Below, in pieces: positions 56,130 through 64,000 of a DNA stretch of 64,000 nucleotides. The translations under genes were made by a program, and so were the position numbers. The DNA is from Oceaniglobus ichthyenteri (GTDB lineage: Bacteria; Pseudomonadota; Alphaproteobacteria; Rhodobacterales; Rhodobacteraceae). The notes under the pieces were generated by a model, which was not told where the DNA came from, did no database searches, and was given only the letters and a program-made list of their open reading frames with translations. Position 1 is the stretch's first letter, and each line of letters starts with the position of its first letter. The stretch spans positions 1 through 64,000 of the forward strand of contig NZ_QAGK01000003.1 of assembly GCF_003057885.1 (NCBI RefSeq), read 5' to 3'.

Positions 56130-57071
56130 CTACATCCTGTTGTGAAGATCGCGCGCCAACAGTGCGGCACCCCGGCACCCGCTGCTGTCACCAAAGGCGG
56201 GTTTCAAAATTTCGGGTCGCCGCGCGCGGGGCAGGGCGGCGCGGTCTACCGCAGCGGCAAGATATGTATCAAGGTCGGGAATATTCGACAGGCCACCGCC
56301 CAGCACGATGCAATCGGGATCAACATGCAACATGATTGTATGCAGCAGTTCGCCCGCCAGATCGGCCCACACCGCCATCACCCGTTGATTGCCGGGATCA
56401 TCCAGATGCGCCCCGATACTGCGCGCGGTGCGTGGCGCGCCAATCAGCGCCGTGGCCAGGTTGGCCATGCCGGTGCCGGAAATCAGGGTTTCATAACAGC
56501 CAACCCGCCCACAGCCGCATGTCAATAACGGCAAATCATGGGTGCGGGCCAGCAGCGCAGAAATGCCGTAATGGCCAATTTCCCCCGCCATTCCGTTCAA
56601 CCCCGGCACAAGGCGGCCATCCTGGCACAGGCCGCCCCCCACCCCGGTGCCCAAGGCCAGGCCAAACACCCGCCGGTGATTGCGCGCCGCGCCGCCACAG
56701 GATTCCGACAGGGTGAAACACTGACTGTCATTGGCGGCCACAACCGTACCGCCCACGCGGTCGCGCAGATCGGGCGATAACCTTTGCCCATTGGCCGACA
56801 GGTTGGCGGCAAAGGTCACGCCGGTTTGCGCATCGACCAGCCCGGGCATTCCGATACCCACTGGCAAATCTTCGCACCCCGCCTGGCGGCGCAGCCACTG
56901 CACCTCGTGTTCGAGGGCAGCCAGAAGTGCGCCGTAGGACGCGTTAGGTGTTGGCGTGCGCCGCGCTGTGATCGCCAAAAGATCGGCCCCAAACAACGTC
57001 GCCTCGATCTTGGTGCCGCCAAGGTCGATCCCGGCGGCAACCGGGCGGTGGGGGGGGGATGCGTGGGCCAT
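56130..57071 (-). CDS. ROK-family sugar kinase (N-acetylglucosamine kinase-like)
   Basis: The 313-residue protein begins near AAGIDLGGTKIEATLFG (ATP-binding DLGGTK), has VGIGMPGLVD, AANDSQCF, GLALGTGVGGGL and the zinc-site block ELGH-like GEIGHYGI with the CGCGRVGCYET zinc finger typical of bacterial NagK. Together with nagA it makes and deacetylates GlcNAc-6-phosphate. The ATG at 57071 starts at MAHASPP; the frame upstream to 57275 crosses the riboswitch area and is rejected. A 151-base gap follows to nagA. Confidence 0.88.
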   Translation of the reverse strand: MAHASPPHRPVAAGIDLGGTKIEATLFGADLLAITARRTPTPNASYGALLAALEHEVQWLRRQAGCEDLPVGIGMPGLVDAQTGVTFAANLSANGQRLSPDLRDRVGGTVVAANDSQCFTLSESCGGAARNHRRVFGLALGTGVGGGLCQDGRLVPGLNGMAGEIGHYGISALLARTHDLPLLTCGCGRVGCYETLISGTGMANLATALIGAPRTARSIGAHLDDPGNQRVMAVWADLAGELLHTIMLHVDPDCIVLGGGLSNIPDLDTYLAAAVDRAALPRARRPEILKPAFGDSSGCRGAALLARDLHNRM

Positions 57072-57220
57072 GATGATCCGGGCGATTTGCAGTAAAACCG
57101 CGACAGTGGACAAGAACCGGCAGCGCGGCAAGGGGGCGGATGTCTGTCGCGCCGCAATCGTGAAAGGCGCGGATAAGATGCTTGACACCACGGGGATCTT
57201 GGCCAGTATGTGGCCAAATT
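57072..57220. other. Divergent promoter region upstream of the TPP operon
   Basis: This 149-base stretch between nagK and the TPP riboswitch carries no gene. GGCCAGTATGTGGCC at 57201-57215 can form a small hairpin immediately before the aptamer. The riboswitch transcript must start in this region. Confidence 0.45.
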
Positions 57221-57310
57221 CAACCAGGGGTGCCCCGAGCGGGGCTGAGATGCGCAAGATGCGCGAACTCTTCACAGCTGATCCGGATAATGCCGGCGGA
57301 GCGAGGGAAA
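57221..57310 (+). ncRNA. TPP (THI-box) riboswitch
   Basis: Hallmarks are present in order: AGGGGTGCCC (57226-57235), GGGGCTGAGA (57241-57250), CTGATCCGGATAATGCCGG (57279-57297) and the closing GGAGCGAGGG (57298-57307). These are the conserved aptamer core motifs of the TPP riboswitch. The Shine-Dalgarno-like GAGGG of the following gene lies at the 3' edge, and the ATG (57314) starts within about 7 bases, so translational control is likely. It should reduce expression of the downstream genes when TPP is plentiful. Confidence 0.95.
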
Positions 57311-57313
57311 AAT

Positions 57314-57925
57314 ATGTTCATTGGCGCACAAGTGTCTCTTTATCCGATGGTGTCGGATTTTGTCCGGGTCATTCTTTCAGGGCTCAAGGGGATTGACCCC
57401 TACCGCGATCAGTTGCGCATCGAAACCGATGATGTTTCAACCCTGATGGTGGGCGCGCCCGAACCCCTGTTCGGCGCAATCCGCGATTTGTTTGCCGAGG
57501 CCGCGCGCGATCCGGCCCATGTGGCGATGCATGTCACGTTTTCGCGCGGCTGCCCGGGTGAACCCGATGACCCCAACTGCCGCTGTGATGTTTTGGCCAC
57601 GGCGCAAGACACGCCCTTGGCCCAACGTCAGCAGCAAGCCGCAGAGGCGGTGCGGGCCGCGCCGGTTCTGGGGGTCGAGATCGACGTGCAGTTTTCGCTG
57701 TATGTCATGGGCCAGGATCGGCACATGGACGAAATCTATGGCTGTATCGAGTTTCTGAAAGACTCGGGCACGTTTTTGAAATCGAAAAACTTCTGTACCC
57801 GGTTGCACGGCGATGCGGGGGCGGTGTTTGAAACGGTGCGCCAGGCGTTTCTGCGCTTTGGCCCAGCCCAAGGTCATGTGACGATTGATCTGACCGCCTC
57901 GGCCAACAGCCCCACCGCGCGCTAA
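57314..57925 (+). CDS. YkoF-family thiamine/HMP-binding protein
   Basis: The 203-residue protein starts MFIGAQVSLYPMVSDFVRVI and has two repeats of the YkoF ferredoxin-like fold (VSLYPM...FVRVI and VQFSLYVMGQDRHMDEIY), typical of the thiamine/HMP-binding YkoF family. YkoF binds the hydroxymethylpyrimidine part of thiamine. It is the first gene after the riboswitch, an arrangement seen for ykoF genes in other bacteria. The ATG at 57314 fits the SD at the aptamer end. Confidence 0.85.
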   Translation: MFIGAQVSLYPMVSDFVRVILSGLKGIDPYRDQLRIETDDVSTLMVGAPEPLFGAIRDLFAEAARDPAHVAMHVTFSRGCPGEPDDPNCRCDVLATAQDTPLAQRQQQAAEAVRAAPVLGVEIDVQFSLYVMGQDRHMDEIYGCIEFLKDSGTFLKSKNFCTRLHGDAGAVFETVRQAFLRFGPAQGHVTIDLTASANSPTAR

Positions 57926-57954
57926 ACCCCCACGTTTACCCAAGGGGTATTTTG

Positions 57955-58710
57955 ATGCTGGCGCGTATTTTGCCAACGCTGATCATTGCTGCGCTGCTTT
58001 TGGCCGCGTGGGAGGGATATTGCCATCTGATGGGGGTATCGCCGATGGTTTTGCCGCCGCCATCGGGGGTGATCCGGGCGCTGGTGGCGCACCGCGATGC
58101 AATAATCCCACATGGGGTGGCGACCCTGACTGTGGCCAGCATCGGCTTTGCCCTGTCGGTCAGTTTCGCCTGTCTCACCTCGGTGGCGTTGTATTTCACG
58201 CCTTGGGCGCAGCGCGGATTGATGCCGCTGTTTGTGGTCAGTCAGACGGTGCCTTTGATCGCGCTGGCACCGTTGATGATCCTGTGGTTCGGGTTTGGAT
58301 TGCTGCCCAAGGTGCTGTTGGTCATTCTGGTGACGTTTTTCCCAATGCTGCTGAGCCTGTTGTCGGCGTATCGCCAAACGCCGGGCGCTTTTGTTGATTT
58401 GCTGGCGTCGATGGGCGCCGGGCGCTGGGCGATTTTCTGGCGCGCCACGGTGCCGTCGGCGCGGGCGGCGTTTTTGGCGGGGCTGCGGATATCGGCGACC
58501 TATGCCATCGTGGCGACCATTTTTGCCGAATATGCCGGGGCGCGGCGCGGATTGGGCATTTATATCCTGTCGGCCAAGAATAATTTTCGCGCCGATCTGG
58601 TGTTGGCGGCGGTGGTGATATCGGCGCTGTTGACCCTGACGTTGCTGGGCGCGATCCGCCTTTTTGACCGGCTGACCGCCAAAGGGCCAGAGGTGCGCCG
58701 GGATGCTTGA
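57955..58710 (+). CDS. ABC transporter permease, thiamine-precursor type (ThiX-like)
   Basis: The 251-residue membrane protein has six predicted helices, a SsuC/TauC-type core (VVSQTVPLIALAPLMILWFG) and the EAA loop SMGAGRWAIFWRATVPSARAA. In the TPP context it is the permease of a ThiXYZ-like importer of thiamine or pyrimidine precursors. The ATG at 57955 has AAGGGG upstream. The ATPase start overlaps by 8 bases. Confidence 0.88.
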   Translation: MLARILPTLIIAALLLAAWEGYCHLMGVSPMVLPPPSGVIRALVAHRDAIIPHGVATLTVASIGFALSVSFACLTSVALYFTPWAQRGLMPLFVVSQTVPLIALAPLMILWFGFGLLPKVLLVILVTFFPMLLSLLSAYRQTPGAFVDLLASMGAGRWAIFWRATVPSARAAFLAGLRISATYAIVATIFAEYAGARRGLGIYILSAKNNFRADLVLAAVVISALLTLTLLGAIRLFDRLTAKGPEVRRDA

Positions 58711-59446
58711 AATTCGCGGTCTGACCATTGCGGCGCCGGGGCGCGATCTGGTGCGCGATCTGTCGCTGTGTTTGCCCGGCACCGGGATCACCGCGCTGAT
58801 CGGGGCGTCGGGTTGTGGCAAAACATCGGTTTTGAAATGGCTGTCGGGGATTTTGCCGGCAGGACTGGTCGCGCGCGGGCAGATCATGCTTGATGGTCAG
58901 GCCATCACCCCGCCCCATCCCGCACTCAGTTATCAGCCGCAAAGCGATGCCTTGTTTCCTTGGCTGACGATCATGGAAAACGCGATTCTTGGGCTGGAGA
59001 TGTCGGGCCTGTCGCGCCGCGCGGCCCGGGCAAAGGTGGCGCCATTGTTTGCGCCCTTTGGCCTTTCGGGGTGCGAGGCGCTGTTTCCGGCGCAATTGTC
59101 AGGCGGAATGCGCCAGCGCGCCGCGTTCCTGCGCACCATTGTGCAAGACAGCCGGTTTGTTCTGTTGGACGAACCGTTTTCGGCGCTGGACGCTGTCACG
59201 CACATGCGGATGCAGGATTGGCTGTTGGCCCGCCTCGCCGACCGCCCGCGCGGTGTTTTGCTGGTCACCCATGATCTGCACGAGGCAACGTGCCTGGCCG
59301 ACCGCATTCTGGTGATGGCGGGCGGGCCGGGCCGGATCATTGCCGATATCCCCGTCACAACCCCACGCCCCGCGCGCAGCGAGGCGGCGCTGGCCGATCT
59401 GCGCGAAACCCTGAAATTCCATCTGTTAAAGGACACATCCCCATGA
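58703..59446 (+). CDS. ABC transporter ATPase, thiamine-precursor type (ThiZ-like)
   Basis: The 247-residue ATPase has Walker A GASGCGKTS, signature LSGGMRQRAAF, Walker B FVLLDEPFSALDAV and the switch HDLHEA. It is of the TauB/SsuB/ThiZ type. It overlaps the permease by 8 bases and the binding-protein gene by 4. Confidence 0.9.
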   Translation: MLEIRGLTIAAPGRDLVRDLSLCLPGTGITALIGASGCGKTSVLKWLSGILPAGLVARGQIMLDGQAITPPHPALSYQPQSDALFPWLTIMENAILGLEMSGLSRRAARAKVAPLFAPFGLSGCEALFPAQLSGGMRQRAAFLRTIVQDSRFVLLDEPFSALDAVTHMRMQDWLLARLADRPRGVLLVTHDLHEATCLADRILVMAGGPGRIIADIPVTTPRPARSEAALADLRETLKFHLLKDTSP

Positions 59447-60426
59447 TCAAGAACCTGTTTCTGGCCGCCTGTCTTTTGGCCCCTTTTGCCGCCCAATCCC
59501 AGGATGCCGATGTAACCATCGCGCTGGATTGGACATTGAACACCAACCACATCGGTCTGGTTGTGGCGCGCGACAAAGGGTTTTTCGCCGATGAGGGGCT
59601 GAACGTTGAACTTCTGCCCTATTCCGATACCAATTCGGCCGCTCTTTTGGCGGCTGGGGTGACCGATTTTGCCTATCTCACCTCGCTTGGATTTCTCAGC
59701 GCCAAGGCGGCGGGTGCCGATCTGGTGGCGCTGTGGGCCACGATGCAGCATGAAGCGGGGCGATTGGTGTATAACACCAACAATACCGAAATCACCCGCC
59801 CCGCCGATCTGTCGGGCAAAACCTATGCCGGATTCGGCAGCGCCTGGGAGGCGGCGTTGATCGGCACGATGATCGAAAACGATGGCGGCGATCCGGTGTG
59901 GGATACGGTCACCCTTGGCACCGGCGCCTATGAGGCATTGGCGACGGGTGCTGTGGATTTCACCCTTGAGGTCGCAACCTGGGAAGGGGTGAATGGCACG
60001 CTGTTGGGCCGCGAACAATCATCGTTTACCTATGCCGATTACGGCATTCCCGATCAGCAAAACGGCTATATCGGCACCCAAATGGCCACCTTGGCCGATG
60101 ATCCCGATCTGGTGGCCCGGTTCATGCGCGCCACACAGGCCGGATACACCTGGGCCGCCGATAACCCGGATGCCGCGGCGCAATTGCTGATCGCGGCGGG
60201 CGATTTCCCGAATCCCGCGTTGGTGCAAGGATCAATGCAGGCGATTGCCCAAGGTGGGTATTTGCGCGATGGTGATCGGCCCGTGGGCGGGATTGATGCC
60301 GACCGGTTTGCCGCCATGGCGCAATTTCTGTTTGACAGCGGCGTGTTGAAAGACGCGGGCGGCACGACCCTGAACTGGCCGGGCGATGTTTCAGGGTGGT
60401 ACAATCAGGACTGGCTGACCCAATGA
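59443..60426 (+). CDS. ABC transporter substrate-binding protein, NMT1/THI5-like (ThiY-like)
   Basis: The 327-residue exported protein (signal peptide MIKNLFLAACLLAPFAAQS) has the THI5/NMT1 pattern VTIALDWTLNTNHIGLVVAR and FFADEGLNVELLPYSD. Such proteins bind pyrimidine precursors such as formylaminopyrimidine or HMP. It overlaps the ATPase by 4 bases and the monooxygenase by 4. Confidence 0.9.
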   Translation: MIKNLFLAACLLAPFAAQSQDADVTIALDWTLNTNHIGLVVARDKGFFADEGLNVELLPYSDTNSAALLAAGVTDFAYLTSLGFLSAKAAGADLVALWATMQHEAGRLVYNTNNTEITRPADLSGKTYAGFGSAWEAALIGTMIENDGGDPVWDTVTLGTGAYEALATGAVDFTLEVATWEGVNGTLLGREQSSFTYADYGIPDQQNGYIGTQMATLADDPDLVARFMRATQAGYTWAADNPDAAAQLLIAAGDFPNPALVQGSMQAIAQGGYLRDGDRPVGGIDADRFAAMAQFLFDSGVLKDAGGTTLNWPGDVSGWYNQDWLTQ

Positions 60427-61643
60427 TCCTGAATGCCGTTGTTTTTGGCCACGGCAGCCACGAGGCGGCGTGGCGCGGCCCGGGGGTACAGGCCACCGCG
60501 CCATTGGAGTTGGCCCATTGGGTGGCCTGCGCCAAGGGGGCCGAGGCGGCGGGGTTTGATGGGTTGTTTCTGGGCGATATCCTGTGCCTGCAGGATCGCC
60601 CCGAACATCACCCGTCCGAGGCATTGGACCCGTTTCTGGTGCTGGCCGCTTTGGCGGCGGTGACCGAGCAGTTGACCCTGACCGGCACGGCCAGCACCAG
60701 TTTCAATCATCCCTGGCATCTGGCGCGGCGCATCCTGTCGTTGCACCACCTCAGCGGTGGGCGGGCCGGATGGAACATTGTCACCTCGTCCTATCCGCAA
60801 GAGGCGGCAAATTTCGGCTGGCCCGAAATGCCCCCCACCGCCGAACGCTATGCCCGCGCCGAAGATGTGGTTCAGGCGGTCAAGGCCCTGTGGTCGGGGT
60901 GGAAGGGTGTAAGCCGGATCGCCGACACATCCACCGGACGATATTTAAGCCACGCGCCAAAAGACGTAGGGCACACGGGCCGATACGGTGCGGTGGGCGG
61001 CGCCGTAAATCTGTCACCCGCGCCCTATGATTGGCCGCTCTTGGCCCAGGCGGGGTCATCGCCCGAAGGCATGGCGTTTGCCGCGCGCCATGCCGATCAG
61101 GTGTTTACCGTGCAATCCAATCTGGCGGACGCGCGGGCGTTTCGCCAGAGTGTTCGCAATCATGCCGCACAGGCAGGGCGCGATCCTGACACGGTCAAGG
61201 TGCTGCCGGGGTTGGTGCCGTTCGTGGGCGCAACGCGCGTGCAGGCCGAGGCAGAGCTGCAAAACCTGAGCGCGCGGATCGGGTTGGATCATGTCCTTAC
61301 CAAACTGGAACGGTTCATCGGTGCGCCGCTGGCCGGGCTTGACCCGGATCAACCAGTCCCGATTGGCCCCGACGATCTGACCGACAATCGGTTCAGCAAT
61401 TCGCGTGCGCGGCTTTTGTTGGCCGAGGCGCGGCAAGGCGGCCTGACCCTGCGCCAGTTGGCAGCACGCTTTGCCGCCGGGCGGGGGCATCTGTTGGTGG
61501 TGGGAACGGGGGCCGATGTAGCCCAGGTGATGCAGTCCTGGGTGTCTGGTGGCGCGGCAGATGGATTTAACATCATGGTGCCCGAACTACCCGATGGAAA
61601 CGCCCGTTTTGGCGCGGGCGTGATGCCGCATCTCAGCAGGTAA
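60423..61643 (+). CDS. FMN-dependent monooxygenase (NtaA/SnaA/DszA type) in the TPP operon
   Basis: The 406-residue luciferase-like protein has FDGLFLGDILCLQDRPEHH, the conserved TGTASTSFNHPWHLARR, LSGGRAGWNIVTS and PLLAQAGSSPEGMAFAAR, typical of the NtaA/DmoA/DszA class of flavin monooxygenases. These use FMNH2 from a separate reductase to open or cleave nitrogen or sulfur compounds. It starts inside the binding-protein stop (ATGA) and is the last gene of a TPP-riboswitch operon. A role in oxidative salvage of a thiamine or pyrimidine/thiazole precursor is inferred; the substrate is not known. Confidence 0.87.
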   Translation: MILNAVVFGHGSHEAAWRGPGVQATAPLELAHWVACAKGAEAAGFDGLFLGDILCLQDRPEHHPSEALDPFLVLAALAAVTEQLTLTGTASTSFNHPWHLARRILSLHHLSGGRAGWNIVTSSYPQEAANFGWPEMPPTAERYARAEDVVQAVKALWSGWKGVSRIADTSTGRYLSHAPKDVGHTGRYGAVGGAVNLSPAPYDWPLLAQAGSSPEGMAFAARHADQVFTVQSNLADARAFRQSVRNHAAQAGRDPDTVKVLPGLVPFVGATRVQAEAELQNLSARIGLDHVLTKLERFIGAPLAGLDPDQPVPIGPDDLTDNRFSNSRARLLLAEARQGGLTLRQLAARFAAGRGHLLVVGTGADVAQVMQSWVSGGAADGFNIMVPELPDGNARFGAGVMPHLSR

Positions 61644-62044
61644 AAATTTGATGTCGGGCGGCAATCGACCGCGGAAAACGTCAAAAATAACTGATAATGT
61701 GACTTAATTGGCCCACCATCGAAAAGCTTTCGCCAATACCGCGCCCCCGGATCGTGGCGCGATTGAAAGGCCGCGGCACCGACCCCATATGACGATCATG
61801 AAACCTTCCAGTTATCATAAGAGGGCCCTGCACACCGCGGGAAAAACCCAAACCCTTCGTTAGCCCCGGGCGGGGCGGGCGCGCTGTGCCGCCTCTCGCC
61901 TCGGGGGTTTTGCAGATCTTTGTGATCTGTCGAGATGGCGAAGGGGCCTGTGCCACATTTCATATTGCAAATTTTCGCAACCGGCGCTGTGGCAGGCGGC
62001 ATTCTGACGTCATGGTTTTGATCCTTTTTCAACTGGAGGATGAT
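61644..62044. other. 400-base gap with no gene seen
   Basis: Between the monooxygenase and the DUF1127 gene there is no convincing frame. The leftward 180-residue frame here has no family look. The last 15 bases hold a good ribosome site (CTGGAGGATG) for the DUF1127 ATG. A small RNA is possible, but I could not support one. Confidence 0.4.
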
Positions 62045-62362
62045 ATGCATCCGTTTTTCACTCGTCGGCTTCTTCTGGCCGAACTTCGCCGCGATAGGGC
62101 CATGCATGGCGACACTGCGGTTGCCAAGCCTGGGTTGTTGCAACGTGCCATGTGGTTGGCCAACCAGCGCTGGAAACGCCACAAGACGATCGCGGCCTTG
62201 CGCGCGATGGATGATCACATGCTGAAAGATATCGGCGTAAACCGGTACGAGATTACCGACATCGTCGACCGCCCCGCGCACCGCGATATGCATCTTGTGC
62301 GCAATCACGCAAACCACAACAGCGTGCGGGAAGAGCAAAGCAGCCTGAAACTGGCGGCCTGA
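62045..62362 (+). CDS. DUF1127-containing protein (longer form)
   Basis: The 105-residue protein has a basic N-terminal half and the DUF1127-like block KTIAALRAMDDHMLKDIGVN followed by RYEITDIV, the usual motif, then a short His-rich extension (HRDMHLVRNHANHN). The ATG at 62045 has TGGAGG 6 bases upstream. It is longer than the DUF1127 copy at 20940. Function unknown, probably RNA- or stress-related. Confidence 0.8.
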   Translation: MHPFFTRRLLLAELRRDRAMHGDTAVAKPGLLQRAMWLANQRWKRHKTIAALRAMDDHMLKDIGVNRYEITDIVDRPAHRDMHLVRNHANHNSVREEQSSLKLAA

Positions 62363-62414
62363 CCGGCGCTGTTGCCGCAGGGCGCGCGCACCGTCTTACC
62401 TGACGCTGTTGGAA

Positions 62415-62428
62415 TTGCAGAATTTCAA
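62415..62428 (+). promoter_or_regulatory. Weak FNR-like site upstream of the USP gene
   Basis: TTGCAGAATTTCAA has the TTG-N8-CAA frame but a poor match to ATCAA-type half-sites. It lies 118 bases before the USP start. Universal stress genes in this group are often oxygen-regulated, so it is worth noting at low confidence. Confidence 0.25.
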
Positions 62429-62545
62429 TGCGTCGGGTGGGGCGCTTTGGCGATGAGAACGTGCGTCGTGCCGTATTGGCTGGCGCAGCCGAACATGCGA
62501 TGGTCCGGGCAGACAATCAGATGATCACTCGCAAGGGATACCGCC

Positions 62546-63433
62546 GTGCCAGCCTCAACCATCCTTGCCGCTGTGGGGCAGTTCCCACAAGATACCGCCG
62601 TTCTGGCGCGGGCTGTCGCGCTGTCGGTGGCCCATGGGGCGCGGTTGCACGTCGTTCATATTCTTGATCTGCCCGAAAGCAGCGCGTTTCCCGGCGATGT
62701 CGGCACCCTGTTTGGCCAAGCCGAAATCGCGGCGCGCGATACGATCAAGGCGGCGTTGGCCGAACTCGACGTCGCGCCCGACAGGATCGAAATTCATATT
62801 GAGGCTGGGGCGCACGCCCTGCGTCTGATTGAGATCTGCGAACATATCGCCCCCGATCTAATTGTAATGCGCGCCCATCAAAAGACCAAAATCTCACAGC
62901 GGATTCTCGGGTCGACCACCGAACGGGTGATTGCCGCCGGGTTGGCGCCGGTTCTTGTTGTAAAACAGATGGTTGGCGCGCCCTATGCGCGGGTGATCGT
63001 GGCCACCAACGGCAATGATGATGCGCAAAACGCGCTGGGATATGTGGCCAATCTGTTGCCCGACGCCAAATTGCATCTGGTTCAGGTGGTGCGCATCGCG
63101 CCGCAATTGGAAGAGGCGATGTTGCGCGTTGGAACCCGCCAATCCGGCCTGATCGCGCATCGGCGCAATTTGACCCGGATCGCCAAGGACCATCTGCACA
63201 GCCTGACCGAAACCATCGGCCCCCGTGCCACATCGCAGGCGGTGACAGGGGCGCCAGACACCGTTCTGGCGCGGTTGTGCCGCAACCCGGGCGTGGATCT
63301 GATTGCCCTTGGCCCCGGGCGTGCCAGCCTGATTCACCGTGCCTTTATCGGCAGTGTGTCGCGCCGTCTTTTGCGCGACGCGGCCTGTGACGTTCTGATC
63401 TGCACTGCCCTGCCAAAAAGTGGGTTGGCCTGA
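62546..63433 (+). CDS. Universal stress protein with two UspA domains
   Basis: The 295-residue protein consists of two UspA folds: the first from residue 4 (TILAAVGQFPQDTAVLARAV; MRAHQKTKISQRILGSTTER), the second from about 150 (YARVIVATNGNDDAQNALGY; ALGPGRASLIHRAFIGSVSR). Both contain the G-x-x-S/T-type turn, the second in a variant form. A GTG at 62546 is the only start in the right place. It is followed by a strong bidirectional terminator. Tandem Usp proteins are induced by anaerobic or stress conditions. Confidence 0.9.
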   Translation: MPASTILAAVGQFPQDTAVLARAVALSVAHGARLHVVHILDLPESSAFPGDVGTLFGQAEIAARDTIKAALAELDVAPDRIEIHIEAGAHALRLIEICEHIAPDLIVMRAHQKTKISQRILGSTTERVIAAGLAPVLVVKQMVGAPYARVIVATNGNDDAQNALGYVANLLPDAKLHLVQVVRIAPQLEEAMLRVGTRQSGLIAHRRNLTRIAKDHLHSLTETIGPRATSQAVTGAPDTVLARLCRNPGVDLIALGPGRASLIHRAFIGSVSRRLLRDAACDVLICTALPKSGLA

Positions 63434-63459
63434 CCACACAGGATGTTCCGTAGGCCCGC

Positions 63460-63497
63460 AAAAAAGCCTGCCAAGGGGTATCCCTGGCAGGCTTTTG
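63460..63497. terminator. Bidirectional terminator between usp and the BI-1 gene
   Basis: GCCTGCCA (63466-63473) pairs with TGGCAGGC (63485-63492), and GGG/CCC inside nearly continue the stem. It has AAAAAA to its left and TTTT to its right, so it ends transcription in both directions. Confidence 0.85.
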
Positions 63498-63520
63498 CAA
63501 TTGTGGAACGAAAGGTTTCG

Positions 63521-64000
63521 TTACTCGCGGTTGCCAAAAAGTGACAGCAGCATCATGAACATGTTGATAAAGTTCAGATACAGGCTCAGCGCGCCCATGA
63601 TCGCGGATTTGCCCAACCATTCCTGATCCATCGCCTGTGCATGGGCGATATAATCTGTCTTGATCCGCTGGGTGTCATAGGCCGTAAGACCGGCAAAGAT
63701 CAGTACACCAATCACCGAAATCGCAAACATGATCGCGGGCGAGCCGAGGAAAATGTTAACGATCGACGCCACGATCAAACCGATCACACCCATGATCAGG
63801 AACGACCCCCAAGCCGAGATGTCTTTCTTTGTGGTATAGCCCCACAGTGACAGACCGGCGAACGAGATCGACGTGACCAGAAACACCTGTGCAATCGACA
63901 GGCTGGTATAGGCCGCAAAGATATAGCTGATCGAAAGGCCCATCAGCGCCGAAAAGGCGTAAAAGAACAGTTGCGCACCGGCCGCCGACATTTTGTTGAT
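63521..64000 (-). CDS. Bax inhibitor-1 / YccA family membrane protein (partial)
   Basis: The C-terminal about 159 residues are in the window: INKMSAAGAQLFFYAFSALM, GLSISYIFAAYTSLSIAQVF and a terminal AIMGALSLYLNFINMFMMLL. Several TM segments and the IKTDYIAHAQAMD loop are typical of the BI-1 family of inner-membrane proteins. The 5' end lies beyond base 64000, so the start is not seen. Confidence 0.92.
   Translation of the reverse strand: MNKMSAAGAQLFFYAFSALMGLSISYIFAAYTSLSIAQVFLVTSISFAGLSLWGYTTKKDISAWGSFLIMGVIGLIVASIVNIFLGSPAIMFAISVIGVLIFAGLTAYDTQRIKTDYIAHAQAMDQEWLGKSAIMGALSLYLNFINMFMMLLSLFGNRE

Noticed and set aside
61796-62338. 180-residue leftward frame over the DUF1127 gene
   Set aside because: It is antisense to the DUF1127 gene with no family pattern.
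62415-62428. FNR-type regulation of the universal stress gene
   Set aside because: The half-sites match poorly; kept only as a low-confidence site and not used as a finding.
1-64000. tRNA, rRNA, CRISPR array, replication origin
   Set aside because: None was recognised while reading. No regularly spaced direct repeats of CRISPR type were seen; the RTX DNA repeats are coding.

Overview
The window looks like chromosome of a denitrifying alphaproteobacterium of the Rhodobacterales (Roseobacter/Paracoccaceae group). The support is high-GC coding with a strong GC third-position bias, TRAP transporters of both the TAXI and DctP types, a betIBA/choXWV choline locus, an ScfR-type regulator, a hexameric tyrosine-coordinated haem protein, DUF1127 proteins and a complete nosRZDFYLX operon with a Tat-exported NosZ. 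I assigned it from protein resemblance and gene order, not from a search.

Layout. 1-5 kb: an IS3 scrap joined to an unknown coding remnant, then an RND efflux pair divergent from an ArsR repressor whose cysteine spacing matches the persulfide sensor SqrR. 5-12 kb: a flavin-dependent oxidoreductase, a TAXI-TRAP transporter with its DUF1850 partner, and RTX proteins (one intact, one remnant). 12-18 kb: a leftward DctPQM TRAP operon with a kynurenine-formamidase-like hydrolase, aldo/keto reductase and TIGR04076-type protein, divergent from a GntR regulator. 18-21 kb: a low-gene-density zone with a dead IS630 element and two paralogous small membrane proteins that share a conserved leader, followed by a DUF1127 gene. 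21-25 kb: ruvCAB and two exporters.

25-33 kb: choline uptake (choX, choW, choV) runs leftward and betI-betB-betA rightward from a shared region with a perfect BetI-like palindrome. The cho operon carries two foreign-looking genes (a truncated TfoX domain and ThpR). 33-37 kb: CoxG-like protein, ScfR-type regulator, Bcr/CflA exporter, DEDDh exonuclease. 37-43 kb: an N-oxide/haem cluster (HTHP, DUF6522, NnrS, NnrU, an HPP protein with CBS domains, DUF1858, a Dnr-type regulator). FNR/Dnr-type palindromes lie at 41.4 and 42.66 kb. 42.7-51.8 kb: DUF2946-nosR-nosZ-nosD-nosF-nosY-nosL-nosX, in tight or overlapping order. 51.9-54.9 kb: a cysteine-rich MarR regulator, an Mrp-DUF971 ATPase and an unusual multi-domain Nfu protein.

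54.9-57.1 kb: nagA and a ROK kinase. 57.2-61.6 kb: a TPP riboswitch followed by a YkoF-type protein, an ABC transporter (permease, ATPase, THI5-like binding protein) and an FMN monooxygenase, all with overlapping or close junctions. 62-64 kb: DUF1127, a tandem universal stress protein, and a Bax-inhibitor-1 family gene cut by the window edge.

The most unusual items are the Nfu-DUF6522-winged-helix-like fusion next to nos, the riboswitch-controlled monooxygenase, the SqrR-like control of an RND pump through a doubled TTAG-N6-CTAA site, and the paired small membrane genes with a shared structured leader. I saw no tRNA, rRNA, CRISPR array or replication origin.
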